From assembly GCA_019339365.1 (NCBI GenBank), contig CP079859.1, positions 2,480,001 through 2,544,000 of the forward strand: 64,000 nucleotides of DNA. The letters are read 5' to 3'. The position numbers and the translations under genes are program-made. The notes beneath the pieces were generated by a model. It searched no databases, had not been told where the DNA came from, and worked only from the letters and a program-made list of their open reading frames with translations. Below, piece after piece: positions 54,340 through 63,943 of this stretch. Origin of the DNA: Vibrio neptunius. Lineage in GTDB: Bacteria > Pseudomonadota > Gammaproteobacteria > Enterobacterales > Vibrionaceae. Numbering within the stretch: the first letter of the stretch is position 1; the number at the start of each line of letters is the position of its first letter.

Positions 54340-54816
54340 TTACTGTAAGTAAGCGTTCAGCATCCACATCAGTTTTTCTTGCTCTCGAATATAATCCCCC
54401 ATTAAAGCTGCCGTGCCCTCATCTTCTGCATCTTCGGCTTGACTTAAGATGGTACGCTGTTGTGTCAGCAGAACACTAAAGCCGTGGACTAGGCCTCTCA
54501 CACACTCTTTCCCCGTTGTCGCATTTTGATGTTCCTCAATCTCACTTTTTTCCAAATACTGGCTAAAGCTGTGATCCGGTGTCGAACCTATGGTAAGAAT
54601 ACGCTCTGCTAGCTCATCAATTTTGGTTTGCAGGTCTGTGTAAATCTCTTCAAACTTGACGTGTAGTTCAAAAAACTGCTGGCCTTTAATGTTCCAATGA
54701 TAGCCACGCGTGTTCATGTACAGGACCTGATAGTGAGCCAACAACGCATTCAACTCAGTCGCCAATGCTTGTGATTTTTCGTTGTTCAGGCCGATTAAGT
54801 TAATTTGGTTTGTCAT
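54340..54816 (-). CDS. dps: Dps-like DNA starvation/stress ferritin
   Basis: A 158-residue ferritin-like protein of normal Dps length. LLAHYQVLYMNTRGYHWNIK carries the inter-subunit ferroxidase His (YHWN), and FFELHVKFEEIYTDLQTKID the Asp/Glu ligands, with IDELAERI following as in Dps. Twelve subunits store iron and protect DNA from peroxide. Start at 54,816, with AGGAA upstream. No OxyR site could be assigned by eye. Confidence 0.9.
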   Translation of the reverse strand: MTNQINLIGLNNEKSQALATELNALLAHYQVLYMNTRGYHWNIKGQQFFELHVKFEEIYTDLQTKIDELAERILTIGSTPDHSFSQYLEKSEIEEHQNATTGKECVRGLVHGFSVLLTQQRTILSQAEDAEDEGTAALMGDYIREQEKLMWMLNAYLQ

Positions 54817-55032
54817 CATGCATTCCTCATCAAATTCAATGTTGTTAAGCTGTTGCCTTTCAATGACTTCACTTTACTTAATTACAATTGATAGTTAAAA
54901 ACGTTCATACCTATACATTTAATAGGCATTAACTATCTATAGGTTTTATCTATTTCAATGATGTTTAGAGCCGATTATCCTCAAACGTTAACAAGCGTTA
55001 CTCTGTACAAAATTATTGGTTGAGGAAACGTT

Positions 55033-55869
55033 GTGAAGGCTCTTGTTGTTGAAGGCGGTGCTATGCGTGGCATTTTCGCTGCCGGTGTACTTGATACACT
55101 GATTGACACGAACTATTACCCCTACGACTTTGTGATTGGTGTATCGGCGGGCGCGTCTACTTTGCTCGGTTATCTGGGAAAACAATCAGGACGTAGCTAT
55201 CGAGTCATCACTGAACTGGCAACGGATCCTAAGTTCTTTAGCCCCAAACGGTTCATCAAAGGCGGCGATTTAATCGACGTTCATTGGTTAGTCTCTGAAT
55301 CTGAGCAGCGATTCCCTTTAGATAAAAAGCAAGTGTTTGAAACGGCGCCTATGCTGGCTGTAGCAACGAATATTAATACGGGGCAAGCCGACTACTATCA
55401 GCTGAATCACAACAATCTCAGCCAGATCATTGAAGCCACCAGCGCACTGCCTATCGCCTATAAAACAACGCCTTGTTTTTCCGGTGGATGCTATACAGAT
55501 GGTGGGGTGGCAGATTCGATCCCTGTTGTGGAAGCGTATCGACGTGGAGCAACAGATATCACAGTGGTACTGTCCCACCCGCTCAGTTATGAGATGCCAA
55601 AGCCTAAGAGCTCTTGGGTGATCAAACGTTTACTGCATAAGCACCCAAAAATTGCCGAAGCGCTGACGAAACGGGCACAGGGCTACAATCAAGCTTTGAC
55701 CTTTATCCGCCATCCTCCTCAAGGGGTAAAAATCAGGGTTATCGCTCCCCCAGAAAACTTCTCCGTCAAGCGACTGACCATGAACAAGTTAGCACTTGAT
55801 ACAGGTTACTTTATGGGTATCGAAGAGGGGAAAAACATGTGGCTAGCCGAAAAGGCCTATATGGCTTAG
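55033..55869 (+). CDS. Patatin-like phospholipase (YjjU-like)
   Basis: A 278-residue lipid acyl hydrolase. The oxyanion loop VEGGAMRGIFAAGVLD, the nucleophile elbow VIGVSAGAST (GxSxG) and the catalytic Asp in YTDGGVADSIPV (DGG) are all present, so the Ser-Asp dyad is complete. GTG start at 55,033, with GAGGAA upstream. No signal peptide; cytoplasmic or membrane-associated. Family members hydrolyse phospholipids; the real substrate is unknown. Confidence 0.93.
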   Translation: MKALVVEGGAMRGIFAAGVLDTLIDTNYYPYDFVIGVSAGASTLLGYLGKQSGRSYRVITELATDPKFFSPKRFIKGGDLIDVHWLVSESEQRFPLDKKQVFETAPMLAVATNINTGQADYYQLNHNNLSQIIEATSALPIAYKTTPCFSGGCYTDGGVADSIPVVEAYRRGATDITVVLSHPLSYEMPKPKSSWVIKRLLHKHPKIAEALTKRAQGYNQALTFIRHPPQGVKIRVIAPPENFSVKRLTMNKLALDTGYFMGIEEGKNMWLAEKAYMA

Positions 55870-55979
55870 ATAGAGAAAATTGTCACTTTTGTCTGTAGTA
55901 AAAGAGCACCGATGGCGCTCTTCGGTATGAGCTTAAGCACTAAAGATCGATCACGTAGTGACCGACGTTAGAGTCATCG

Positions 55980-56318
55980 CTAGAACGACGACAGGTTCAA
56001 TGCGACGGGTTCGCCCAACCAATAAGCAAACTCGGTATGATCTTTGAGATCATTATCTGTCAATGCGTGGACCAAAACAGACAGGTTGCCACGGGCTTTA
56101 TCTAACCAAGGGATCAAAACATCGAAGTCATCGGCTGTAAACGTAACAGAAAAACTCCACATGGTGTGCGGTCCGACTAATTTCTGGTTGAAACGTCCAA
56201 CCGTGAGCTCTAAATCAGCGCTGATCCGCTCTCTTAACTGGGCGGCGAAATCGTTACTGTCCGCATCAAAGTAGATATGCGCGTGGTAATCTTGATGGGT
56301 ATTTTTTGGATAGGTCAT
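55980..56318 (-). CDS. DOPA 4,5-dioxygenase-like protein
   Basis: A 112-residue protein with YHAHIYFDADSNDFAAQLRE, LVGPHTMWSFSVTFTADDF and VLVHALTDNDLKDHTEFAYW. The HxH pair and the later H residues match the DOPA dioxygenase family (PF08883), which occurs widely in bacteria as single-domain proteins of 105-120 residues without proven substrate. The usual metal-binding His residues are visible. Monocistronic by position. Confidence 0.85.
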   Translation of the reverse strand: MTYPKNTHQDYHAHIYFDADSNDFAAQLRERISADLELTVGRFNQKLVGPHTMWSFSVTFTADDFDVLIPWLDKARGNLSVLVHALTDNDLKDHTEFAYWLGEPVALNLSSF

Positions 56319-56402
56319 AACAATAAACCAGACGTGTACGATTCGTTCATCCTAGCACGTCACCGATATCAACTCTCTAACACTTACATTCATTACAATT
56401 GG

Positions 56403-57041
56403 CTAACCAAGCAACCCTTGCTCAACGGCGTATTTAGCCAGTTCAGCAGTGCTGTGTAAATCCAGTTTCTGTTTAATATTTTGGCGATGTGTTTCCACGG
56501 TTCGGTAGCTGATGCTCAGCAAGGCCGCTATCTTTTTACTGCTATTCCCTTCGGCAACAAGCTTCAGCACCGCTTCCTCACGGCGACTGAGCGGATTAGG
56601 CTTCTGTGCCACTGGTATCACTTGTTGTGAAAACAGAGTTTGTGTCACCGATTCACAGAAATACGTCGATCCTTGGTATACGGTTTTAATCGCCTGCACC
56701 ATACGCCGAGCGCAAATCTCTTTAAGCATGTAGCCTACTGCTCCCGCCTGCATGACTTGCATAATGTATTCACGGTTATCATGCATGGTCAGCATCAGAA
56801 CTTTTATATCAGGCAGCTCTTCTTTAATAAGACGAGTGGCGTCAATACCATTCATCAGAGGCATGCTAACGTCCATCAACACGACATCAGGTGTAAGTGC
56901 TTTGACTTTTTCAATCGCCTCCAATCCATTGCTGGCGGAACCAATCACCTCTATTTCTGGCTCTAATTGCAGCCGAGCGATAAATCCATCTAAGACAACC
57001 TGATGATCATCGACGATCACCACTCTGATCGGTTTATCCAT
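56403..57041 (-). CDS. NarL/LuxR-family response regulator
   Basis: A 212-residue regulator. Receiver: VIVDDHQVVLDGF (acidic pair), VVLMDVSMPLMNGIDATRLI (phosphoacceptor Asp), MLTMHDN and YMLKEICARRMVQAI (switch residues). C-terminal LuxR helix-turn-helix: PLSRREEAVLKLVAEGNSSK, KIAALLSISYRTVETHRQN. It overlaps the end of the sensor kinase gene by 8 bp, so the two are translationally coupled. The next genes are a TRAP transporter, a likely target. Confidence 0.93.
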   Translation of the reverse strand: MDKPIRVVIVDDHQVVLDGFIARLQLEPEIEVIGSASNGLEAIEKVKALTPDVVLMDVSMPLMNGIDATRLIKEELPDIKVLMLTMHDNREYIMQVMQAGAVGYMLKEICARRMVQAIKTVYQGSTYFCESVTQTLFSQQVIPVAQKPNPLSRREEAVLKLVAEGNSSKKIAALLSISYRTVETHRQNIKQKLDLHSTAELAKYAVEQGLLG

Positions 57042-58389
57042 ATACTAGTCCATCTAATTTCAACAGTACGGTCATTTCTGTACCAAACCCCGGCTCACTT
57101 TCGAGCTCGAAGTCTCCACCTAAAAACTCTACCCGTTCACGCATATTACGCAGACCGATTCCTGACTTCCTTAACGTTGAGTCCACATCAAACCCCACAC
57201 CGTCATCACGAATGATTAATTGCAGCCTATCGCCTAATTGCTGCAATATCACAGTAACCTGCTTGGCTTGCGAGTGCTTTTCTATATTGGTTAGTGATTC
57301 CTGCGCCACTCGGTAAAGTGTTGTCGCTACCTCTGATTTTAGCCTGCGCTTGCTGGTTGACAATGATGCCTCAACCTCAACCCCTGAATGCGCTTTAAAA
57401 TCGGTCAACAAGGTCGTCATCGCCGCTTCAAGGCCTATGTCATCAAGCGCACTGGGCCTTAGCTGATGGGAAATATGCCGAACTTCATTGATCGCCGTCA
57501 TGAGTGAGTTTTGCGACTTAGCCAAGTGTTGCTTTTGTGTATCGTCATCCAGTTTTGTACCGAGTAATTCCAAGTGACATTTACTTGAGATCAATAGCTG
57601 GTTTATGCCGTCATGAAGTTCTCGTGCCAAATGCTTTTTCTCATCTTCCTGAAACATCACGGTTTTATGGGCCAGCTCTTTCAAGCTCTTATCGGCCAAT
57701 CGATGTTCATGTAAATTGACTGCTAGCGCCACAACCAAAATGACCGCAATCGTGACGGCGACAATCACAATCAATGAAAAAAACGTCGTTTCGATGTTGT
57801 CATTAACCGCTAATTGCAGGTTAGCCACTTCCTCTGTCACATCTTCAATATAAAGCCCAGTACCGATCATCCAATTCCACTTACTTAACCAAGCGGCATA
57901 GCTCAGTTTGGGAACACTTTCTCCTGTGGATGGCTTTTGCCACAGATATTGATGAAAACCACCGCCTGATTGCGCCTGTGCAAGCAAAGATTCGATTAAT
58001 TGATTGCCATTTTCGTCCTGAATGTGCAGCAGGTTTTGTCCCACCAGTTCCGGCATAATAGGGTGGACCAAATTAGTACCGTTCTGATCATAGACAAAGA
58101 AGTAACCATCCGTGCCGTACTGCAAACGACTGATGATCGCTTTGACCTGTTGTTTGGCTTGCTGCTCTTCAATATTGGGATCGTTGTAAATATGCTCGAT
58201 CGCATCAAAAGCCAAATCAACCAGATCCTTAAGTGCTGATTCTTTTGACTTAATGAGGCTGGTATGAAAGATTTCTACTTCTTTATCACCCAGCGTTTTG
58301 GTTTGATAGATAGCGATCCAACTGGTCAGCGCCATCACTAATAATAGTGGTAGCAAGCTCAACAAAATCAACTTAGCTTTTAGAGGCAT
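57034..58389 (-). CDS. Cache-domain sensor histidine kinase (HisKA_3)
   Basis: A 451-residue membrane kinase. TM1 LILLSLLPLLLVMALTSWIA; a periplasmic single-Cache-type sensor domain with YGTDGYFFVYDQNGTNLVHP and LSKWNWMIGTGLYIEDV; TM2 FFSLIVIVAVTIAVILVVAL; HisKA_3 box QEDEKKHLARELHDGINQLL with the phosphoacceptor His; HATPase motifs LYRVAQESLTNIEKHSQAKQ, IRDDGVGFDVDST and GIGLRNMRERV. This architecture (Cache_2 with TGLYI) typically senses small carboxylates or similar ligands. Start at 58,389 with GGGAG upstream. A terminator separates it from the transporter genes. Confidence 0.92.
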   Translation of the reverse strand: MPLKAKLILLSLLPLLLVMALTSWIAIYQTKTLGDKEVEIFHTSLIKSKESALKDLVDLAFDAIEHIYNDPNIEEQQAKQQVKAIISRLQYGTDGYFFVYDQNGTNLVHPIMPELVGQNLLHIQDENGNQLIESLLAQAQSGGGFHQYLWQKPSTGESVPKLSYAAWLSKWNWMIGTGLYIEDVTEEVANLQLAVNDNIETTFFSLIVIVAVTIAVILVVALAVNLHEHRLADKSLKELAHKTVMFQEDEKKHLARELHDGINQLLISSKCHLELLGTKLDDDTQKQHLAKSQNSLMTAINEVRHISHQLRPSALDDIGLEAAMTTLLTDFKAHSGVEVEASLSTSKRRLKSEVATTLYRVAQESLTNIEKHSQAKQVTVILQQLGDRLQLIIRDDGVGFDVDSTLRKSGIGLRNMRERVEFLGGDFELESEPGFGTEMTVLLKLDGLVYG

Positions 58390-58406
58390 TCCTTCTCCCA
58401 TACTAA

Positions 58407-58436
58407 AAAGCTGCCCATACGAGCAGCTTTACTTTA
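58407..58436 (-). terminator. Terminator between the TRAP genes and the kinase gene
   Basis: AAAGCTGC, CCATACGA, GCAGCTTT. On the minus strand it is followed by TTTTAGTA, so it acts after dctM. Confidence 0.7.
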
Positions 58437-58468
58437 GCAAGAGTTGTTACATTTCTGTAATCGGGTGA

Positions 58469-59752
58469 TCACATTCCATAGAATCCAGGGAAGACTAGCA
58501 ATGATGCCAGTACAAGGATCTGAATAACAATAAATGGCATCACACCACGGTATATATCTCGTGTCGTAACGCCTTTTGGTGCAACACCTTTGAGATAAAA
58601 TAGGCTGAAACCAAACGGTGGTGTCAGGAAAGAAGTCTGTAGGTTCATCGCAATCAAGATCGCAAACCAAGTCATGTTGATTCCCATAATTTCGGCAACA
58701 GGAGCGATGATTGGCACTATGATAAAACAGATTTCGACAAAGTCGATGAAGAAACCCAGCACCAAAATGACCAACATTGTGATGATCAGGAAGCCCCATT
58801 TTTCTCCCGGTAATTGTAACATCCATTCTTCCACCAGATAGTCACCACCAGTGTAAGTAAATGCCATAGAAAAGGCGGTTGCACCCAGCAGGATCGCAAA
58901 CACCATAGCAGTCACTTTCACTGTCTCTTTCGCCGCCTCATACACCATGTTGAAGCTGAATTGTTTGTACAAAAGAGAAAGGACTATGGCACCCGCCCCA
59001 CCAAGAGCGGCCGATTCTGTTGGCGTTGCAACACCAGCAAAGATGGAACCGAGAACAACCACAATCAACGCTAATGGTGGGATCACAGCTTTAAGCGCAG
59101 CAATGACTTCTTGCTTACGGCTGACGGATTCATCACGCGGGATCGGCTGAGCAGCTTCAGGGGTTAACTTGGCGTAAATCAAAATATAGAGAACGTAAGC
59201 GCCAACTAAAACTAAGCCCGGCCAAACGGCGGCTTGGAACAGATCACCAACAGGCACGCCCAAAACATCACCGAGCAGAATCAAAACAATAGATGGCGGA
59301 ATGATCTGACCTAAGGTGCCTGAGGCACAAATGGTTCCGCAAGCCAAGCCTTTGTCATAATTGTACTTAAGCATTACTGGCAAAGAGATAAGCCCCATCG
59401 CGACAACCGATGCCCCGACCACACCAGTGGAAGCCGCCAACAAAGCACCTACTAACACGGTGGAAATCGCTATACCACCACGTACCCCACCAAATAATTT
59501 ACCCATGGATTCAAGCAGTTGCTCCGCCAAACGTGTTTTTTGCAGAACCAAACCCATAAAAACAAATAATGGCACTGCCATTAGTACCGTATTTTCCATA
59601 ATGGATTGGATACGGTATGGCATGAAGGCAAACATTTCCATGCCTTCCGCCCAAACACCGAAAATAAGTGCGATACCACCAAAGGTAAACGCCACAGGGA
59701 AGCCAAGTAGTAAAGCAAACAAGGCCACAAAAAACATTACAATACCGACCAT
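58469..59752 (-). CDS. dctM: TRAP transporter large permease (DctM)
   Basis: A 427-residue inner-membrane protein with about 12 hydrophobic segments, normal for DctM. MVGIVMFFVALFALLLGFPV is the typical start, and GTLGQIIPPSIVLILLGDVL the conserved substrate/sodium-binding region (GxxxPPS). NLQTSFLTPPFGFSLFYLKG near the C-terminus is the second conserved pore motif. It imports an organic acid with sodium together with DctQ and DctP. 10 bp downstream of dctQ. Confidence 0.95.
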   Translation of the reverse strand: MVGIVMFFVALFALLLGFPVAFTFGGIALIFGVWAEGMEMFAFMPYRIQSIMENTVLMAVPLFVFMGLVLQKTRLAEQLLESMGKLFGGVRGGIAISTVLVGALLAASTGVVGASVVAMGLISLPVMLKYNYDKGLACGTICASGTLGQIIPPSIVLILLGDVLGVPVGDLFQAAVWPGLVLVGAYVLYILIYAKLTPEAAQPIPRDESVSRKQEVIAALKAVIPPLALIVVVLGSIFAGVATPTESAALGGAGAIVLSLLYKQFSFNMVYEAAKETVKVTAMVFAILLGATAFSMAFTYTGGDYLVEEWMLQLPGEKWGFLIITMLVILVLGFFIDFVEICFIIVPIIAPVAEIMGINMTWFAILIAMNLQTSFLTPPFGFSLFYLKGVAPKGVTTRDIYRGVMPFIVIQILVLASLLVFPGFYGM

Positions 59753-59762
59753 TGTTGTTTCC

Positions 59763-60301
59763 TTACTTTTGTTCTGTTGAGTTGGCGTAAACCAAATGCG
59801 GATTAAAAATCTTGTTCAGTGAATGGACCAGTAAACCAACGCCGCTGATGGCCATAAACAAGAATGACAGAGGGATCATAGCCTTGATAATCCAACGGTA
59901 TGGCAAGCCGCCCGGATCACCGGAAGTTTCACCTAAGGCGAAACTTTCTTTAGCGAAGTCAATGCCATACCAAGCCACCAGCAAACAAAACGGGAAAAGA
60001 AAAACCAAGGTACCAATGATATCTATGATCGCCTGTGCTCGATGGGACAGGCGCTCGTAAAACAGGTCAACTCTGACGTGCCCCCTGCTTTTATGGCATA
60101 AGGAACACCCAGTAGGAATACAGCAGAAAACAAGTGCCACTCCATTTCCTGAAACGCAATGGATACATCATTGAATACGTAGCGCATCACCACATCGTAT
60201 ACAACATTGGCGAGCAGCAAGATAAACAGAATACTGGATAACCATCCTAGGAAATCACCGAAGCGATTAAAAATACGCTCTATATAGATTAGATTTCTCA
60301 T
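59763..60301 (-). pseudogene. dctQ: TRAP transporter small permease (DctQ), frameshift
   Basis: A four-TM protein of the DctQ family: ILFILLLANVVYDVVMRYVF and FQEMEWHLFSAVFLLGVPYA in the first half; HVRVDLFYERLSHRAQAIID and GLPYRWIIKAMIPLSFLFMA in the second. The halves are in different frames because of a run of five C (60,081-60,085, plus strand); with six the join reads AIKAGGHVRVDLFYERL, which is exactly the conserved DctQ sequence. Full length would be 179 residues. Since dctP and dctM are intact, a sequencing error in this run is the most likely explanation. Confidence 0.9.
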
Positions 60302-60439
60302 TCCCTACTCCATGGAACGTTGAAATGACTCCGCTGGGCCGAAGCCTGCGGAGTTTTGTTATGGGCTCTTCACAATGTGAGAGCGTTTTCTTGGGCTTTT
60401 TGTTGCCAGTGACATCAAACTGGCAACCCGTTGCTAAGA

Positions 60440-61531
60440 CTATTGCTGTGCCTGACTGTTGAGGTAAGCACGGTGAGAGATGTCAGACCAAGGTCGCACC
60501 TGTTCAATGTAAGCGGCTTGAGACGCTTGGATCTCTTTCGCCATCTCGTCTTTTGCGGCATGTTCTTTAAGCAAACGATCATTTGCTTCACGCAGTGCAC
60601 TCATGACTTCAGTGGGGAAATTTTTGACCTGAACATTCGGGTACTCAGACTGAATTGAGGCCCAGTTTTTACCACTTTCATGTTTAGACTGAGTGTACAT
60701 ATCGTAAGCGGCTGTCTTCATTGCCACCTGAAGAATCGCTTTCAGATCATCAGGTAAGCGATCCCAGCTGCGTTTATTGACGAGGAATTGCAGCTCAGTC
60801 CCTGGCTCATGCCAACCTGTGTAGTAGTAAGGCGCAATTTTGTGGAAACCCATGCGTAGATCAAGTGATGGACCTACCCACTCAAGGGCATCGATAGTGC
60901 GGCGTTCAAGCGAAGTGTAAAGCTCACCTGGTGCGATATTGGTGGGTTTAGCCCCCAGCTCTGCCAGAATCTCACCTGCAAAACCAGGAATACGCATTTT
61001 CAGACCTTTGAGGTCTTCGACAGAGTTAATCTCTTTCTGAAACCATCCCCCCATCTGTGTATCAGTATTACCTCCCGGGAACGACATCATGTTATGCGGA
61101 GAATAGACTTTTTCCATCAGCTCCATTCCGCCACCGTAGTAGAACCATGCATATTGTTCTGTTGGTAGCATACCGAATGGCATTGACGTGAAGTAAAGTG
61201 TGTTCGGCACTTTCCCTTTCCAGTAGTAGGACGCAGAGTGCCCCATGTCGTACTGACCGGATTTGACCATATCAAACACACCAAGCGGGGCTTTATGTTT
61301 GTTTGCAGAATCGATACGAATCTGCAGACGACCGTTCGACATTTCTTCCGCCATCTTCGCCATGTTTTTGGTGGCATCACCAAAAATTGGGAAGTTCGGC
61401 CCCCAAGTTTCCGCCAATTTAAGGCGGTATACCTTTTCAGCCGCGCTAACGGATGTCGCAGCAACGGCAAGTGCAGCCGCCATCGCTGTACCTTTTAGTA
61501 CTCGTTTCAAAGATTGTCTGATGAGACTCAT
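60440..61531 (-). CDS. dctP: TRAP transporter solute-binding protein (DctP family, TakP-like)
   Basis: A 363-residue periplasmic binding protein. Signal peptide MSLIRQSLKRVLKGTAMAAA then LAVAATSVSAAE. The DctP fold is shown by LKLAETWGPNFPIFGDATKN at the start, GLKMRIPGFAGEILAELGAK (the Arg that binds the carboxylate, in KMRIPG) and IDALEWVGPSLDLRMGFHKI. The wording is like the TakP subgroup, which binds 2-keto acids, but ligand choice is an inference. Start at 61,531 with AAGGAC upstream. First gene of the dctPQM operon. Confidence 0.92.
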   Translation of the reverse strand: MSLIRQSLKRVLKGTAMAAALAVAATSVSAAEKVYRLKLAETWGPNFPIFGDATKNMAKMAEEMSNGRLQIRIDSANKHKAPLGVFDMVKSGQYDMGHSASYYWKGKVPNTLYFTSMPFGMLPTEQYAWFYYGGGMELMEKVYSPHNMMSFPGGNTDTQMGGWFQKEINSVEDLKGLKMRIPGFAGEILAELGAKPTNIAPGELYTSLERRTIDALEWVGPSLDLRMGFHKIAPYYYTGWHEPGTELQFLVNKRSWDRLPDDLKAILQVAMKTAAYDMYTQSKHESGKNWASIQSEYPNVQVKNFPTEVMSALREANDRLLKEHAAKDEMAKEIQASQAAYIEQVRPWSDISHRAYLNSQAQQ

Positions 61532-61876
61532 GTTCACGTCCTTTGTTAGATTCAGTAACTTTCCAATTACTTTCTGTTCCATTACAGAGTGGTTTATCTA
61601 CGGCGAATTGGAAATCAGCGAGAACACGGATAAAAATTAACAAACTTAAACCTGCCACCATTTAAAAAATACGTATTTATACGTAGGAAGAATGGTAAGA
61701 ATATTTTAAGTCAATTTAAATCATAGAGTTATGGTTTATTGAATCATCACTATTTATTGAATAATACGTAAGGAACAATGCGGCGTGTGGATACGGAGAA
61801 AGATTATATAATTGTGACAAATATTAAATATTGACAGATATAACGGTAAATAAGTTCCTCTCAGTCCTTAAACGAG

Positions 61877-61905
61877 AAAAACCCCGACATAACGTCGAGG
61901 TTTTT
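61877..61905. terminator. Terminator
   Basis: AAAAACCCCGAC, ATAAC, GTCGAGGTTTTT. Works in both directions; ends the 61,964 gene. The rest of 61,583-61,876 is AT-rich and probably contains the dctP promoter. Confidence 0.85.
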
Positions 61906-61963
61906 CTAATTTATTCAAACGGCAGAGTCGACTGTCGTTGAAAAAAGTCGCTAACAGGATCGA

Positions 61964-62335
61964 TTAAACGGCTTTGTAGATAACTTTATTGCCTGCTAAC
62001 TGCTCTTTTGCCACTAGGTTTTCTTCTAGTAGTTTTTTCAGCGCGCCCGTCGCCCATGAAGCCGCTTTTGCTTCTTCTTGACCTGCTGCAAGGCCGATGC
62101 CTTTAGGGTTAATGCCTTCTGCATTTGCAACAACAATGTCTAATACTTGTTGCTGCTTAGGAGTCAGTGCAACGCTAACTTCTTTAGCCGTGACAACTTT
62201 CTCCGCTGCTGGTGCTACAGCTACTTTTTTCTCAACTACAGGCTTAGCTTTCTTTGTTGCTTCTACATTTGCAACTGTTGCCTTGACGCGTTTTTGCAAT
62301 TTCATCTGCACTTTACGCTTATGAGCAAGTCTCAT
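61964..62335 (-). CDS. Small basic protein with a winged-helix-like C-terminus
   Basis: A 123-residue protein. MRLAHKRKVQMKLQKRVKAT is strongly basic; an Ala/Lys/Val-rich linker (KKAKPVVEKKVAVAPAAEKV) follows; the last ~65 residues (LTPKQQQVLDIVVANAEGIN, PKGIGLAAGQEEAKAASWAT, GALKKLLEENLVAKEQ) look like a winged helix of MarR or small DNA-binding type. Start at 62,335 with GGAGAG upstream. Similar proteins are common in Vibrio. Nucleoid or regulator role is inferred only from charge and fold. Confidence 0.75.
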   Translation of the reverse strand: MRLAHKRKVQMKLQKRVKATVANVEATKKAKPVVEKKVAVAPAAEKVVTAKEVSVALTPKQQQVLDIVVANAEGINPKGIGLAAGQEEAKAASWATGALKKLLEENLVAKEQLAGNKVIYKAV

Positions 62336-62556
62336 CGAGTTTCTCTCCATTTCACTGCATACGGAGCAGTGGTGAAAATTTGAAGCGCGATTTATACCAA
62401 AAATTTGCAGCTATTTACAGGGTACGAGGGGCTTTATCGAGCAAAAATGCGTGATATGCTGTCATCAGACTACAATTTAATCAGTACCTATTATGATCCT
62501 TTTCATAACTACTGAATATATAAACAGAGGTTTAGGTCATCGTCAGGGAGTCGTAA

Positions 62557-63234
62557 ATGCAGACTTTACATCTCACTAATCAACCGATTCGGCTCTCTTC
62601 ACCGATCGCTAAACTGGTTGCGACTATTGCATCCATTATACTGATTTCAATCGTGATGTTTTCACCTGATTTTCAGCAAGCGGTGTTAACTCTAATCACC
62701 ATTTTGTCATTGCTCGGTTTTGGCTATCTGATGATTCTCAAGAGCAAGGTCGCCTATACCCTGACTGCCACTCATTTCCAACAGCACTTATTCAAAGGGG
62801 GCTGGGTTGTTAAGTGGAGTAATGTCAGCAAAATTGGCATTTGCCATTACGATCAGGAAGGTTGGCAGCAACCTCTGCCTTGGATCGGCATTAAACTCAA
62901 ACACTATTCACCCTATCTTGATAGCATTTGCCCACGAATCACCACTGAGATCCTACTTAGTCAAAGAGCCTTGCTGTATCTTGGCGCTAAGCAGAGGCAA
63001 CAAGGCACCCAATTTGAGGATATAGTATTGGACTCTAAACCCTACACCAACACGCAAGGCGAACAGTATTCAGGGTTACAAGCGATGCTGGCCAACAGAA
63101 TGCGCTATCAGAGAAGTTACTTTGATTATGATATCTTCATTTCTGCACATGACCTAGACCGTTCTGCCGAAGAATTTGTCGGGCTAGCGAGACGCTATCT
63201 TGCCGCTGCAGAGCCTGAAGAAGAACACCAATAA
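62557..63234 (+). CDS. DUF2982-family membrane protein
   Basis: A 225-residue protein with two adjacent TM helices (LVATIASIILISIVMFSP and AVLTLITILSLLGFGYLMIL, residues ~20-60) and a C-terminal soluble part: GGWVVKWSNVSKIGICHYDQ, EGWQQPLPWIGIKLKHYSPY, FDYDIFISAHDLDRSAEEFV. The layout and WIGIKLK motif match DUF2982, restricted mostly to Vibrio, Shewanella and relatives, which supports the host assignment. Function unknown. A terminator follows. Confidence 0.85.
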   Translation: MQTLHLTNQPIRLSSPIAKLVATIASIILISIVMFSPDFQQAVLTLITILSLLGFGYLMILKSKVAYTLTATHFQQHLFKGGWVVKWSNVSKIGICHYDQEGWQQPLPWIGIKLKHYSPYLDSICPRITTEILLSQRALLYLGAKQRQQGTQFEDIVLDSKPYTNTQGEQYSGLQAMLANRMRYQRSYFDYDIFISAHDLDRSAEEFVGLARRYLAAAEPEEEHQ

Positions 63235-63255
63235 TGGAATGGAAGACAGTATAAG

Positions 63256-63284
63256 AAAAGGTCGCGCGAGGCGACCTTTTCAGT
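63256..63284. terminator. Terminator between convergent genes
   Basis: AAAAGGTCGC, GCGAG, GCGACCTTTT. Confidence 0.85.
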
Positions 63285-63286
63285 GG

Positions 63287-63943
63287 TTAGTAAAGCGGCA
63301 TTTCATCGGCCACAAATGGATTGGATGCGCGCTCTCTGCCAAAAGTGGATTCAGGGCCATGGCCCGGCACAAATCGAACATCATTGCCAAGCGGCCAAAG
63401 TTTGGTTTTGATTGAATGAATCAAGGTGTCGAAATCCCCCTTAGGAAAATCAGTACGCCCAACCGATCCATTAAACAAAACGTCACCAACAAAGGCCAGT
63501 TTCGCTTCTTCACTGAACAACACCACGTGACCCGGCGTATGCCCTGGGGTGTGGTAGACATTAAAGACTTGCTTGCCAAACTCTACCGTATCACCATCAT
63601 TCAACCACTTTTGCGGCTCGAACGCTTCAGTGAGTGGAAAGCCAAACATCTGACTCTGCCCAGCCAAACCCTGAAGCCAGAAGTGATCATCTTTGTGTGG
63701 TCCAACAATTTCAATGCCACCCAACTCAGCAGACAAAGACTCAGTGCCGCCAACATGATCCAAATGGCCATGGGTTAGTACCAAGTTGGTGACTTTAATA
63801 CCCAGCTCTTTGATCAGAGCGGCCAGTTGTTTTACATCACCGCCTGGATCGACCACGACACCTTCCATGGTTTCGTCACACCACACGATGGAGCAGTTTT
63901 GTGAAAAAGAAGTGACGGGCACCACTTGGTACTTCAGAGACAT
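63287..63943 (-). CDS. Metallo-beta-lactamase-fold hydrolase (YcbL-like, glyoxalase II family)
   Basis: A 218-residue cytoplasmic enzyme. The metal-binding motif VLTHGHLDHVGG (HxHxDH) is complete, with further ligands in VYHTPGHTPGHVVLFSEEAK and FVGDVLFNGSVGRTDFP (bridging Asp), and FVPGHGPESTFGRER at the C-terminus. This is the YcbL type of glyoxalase II-like hydrolase, about 215 residues, shorter than true GloB. Thioester hydrolysis is the family's activity; the natural substrate is uncertain. Convergent with the DUF2982 gene. Confidence 0.92.
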   Translation of the reverse strand: MSLKYQVVPVTSFSQNCSIVWCDETMEGVVVDPGGDVKQLAALIKELGIKVTNLVLTHGHLDHVGGTESLSAELGGIEIVGPHKDDHFWLQGLAGQSQMFGFPLTEAFEPQKWLNDGDTVEFGKQVFNVYHTPGHTPGHVVLFSEEAKLAFVGDVLFNGSVGRTDFPKGDFDTLIHSIKTKLWPLGNDVRFVPGHGPESTFGRERASNPFVADEMPLY

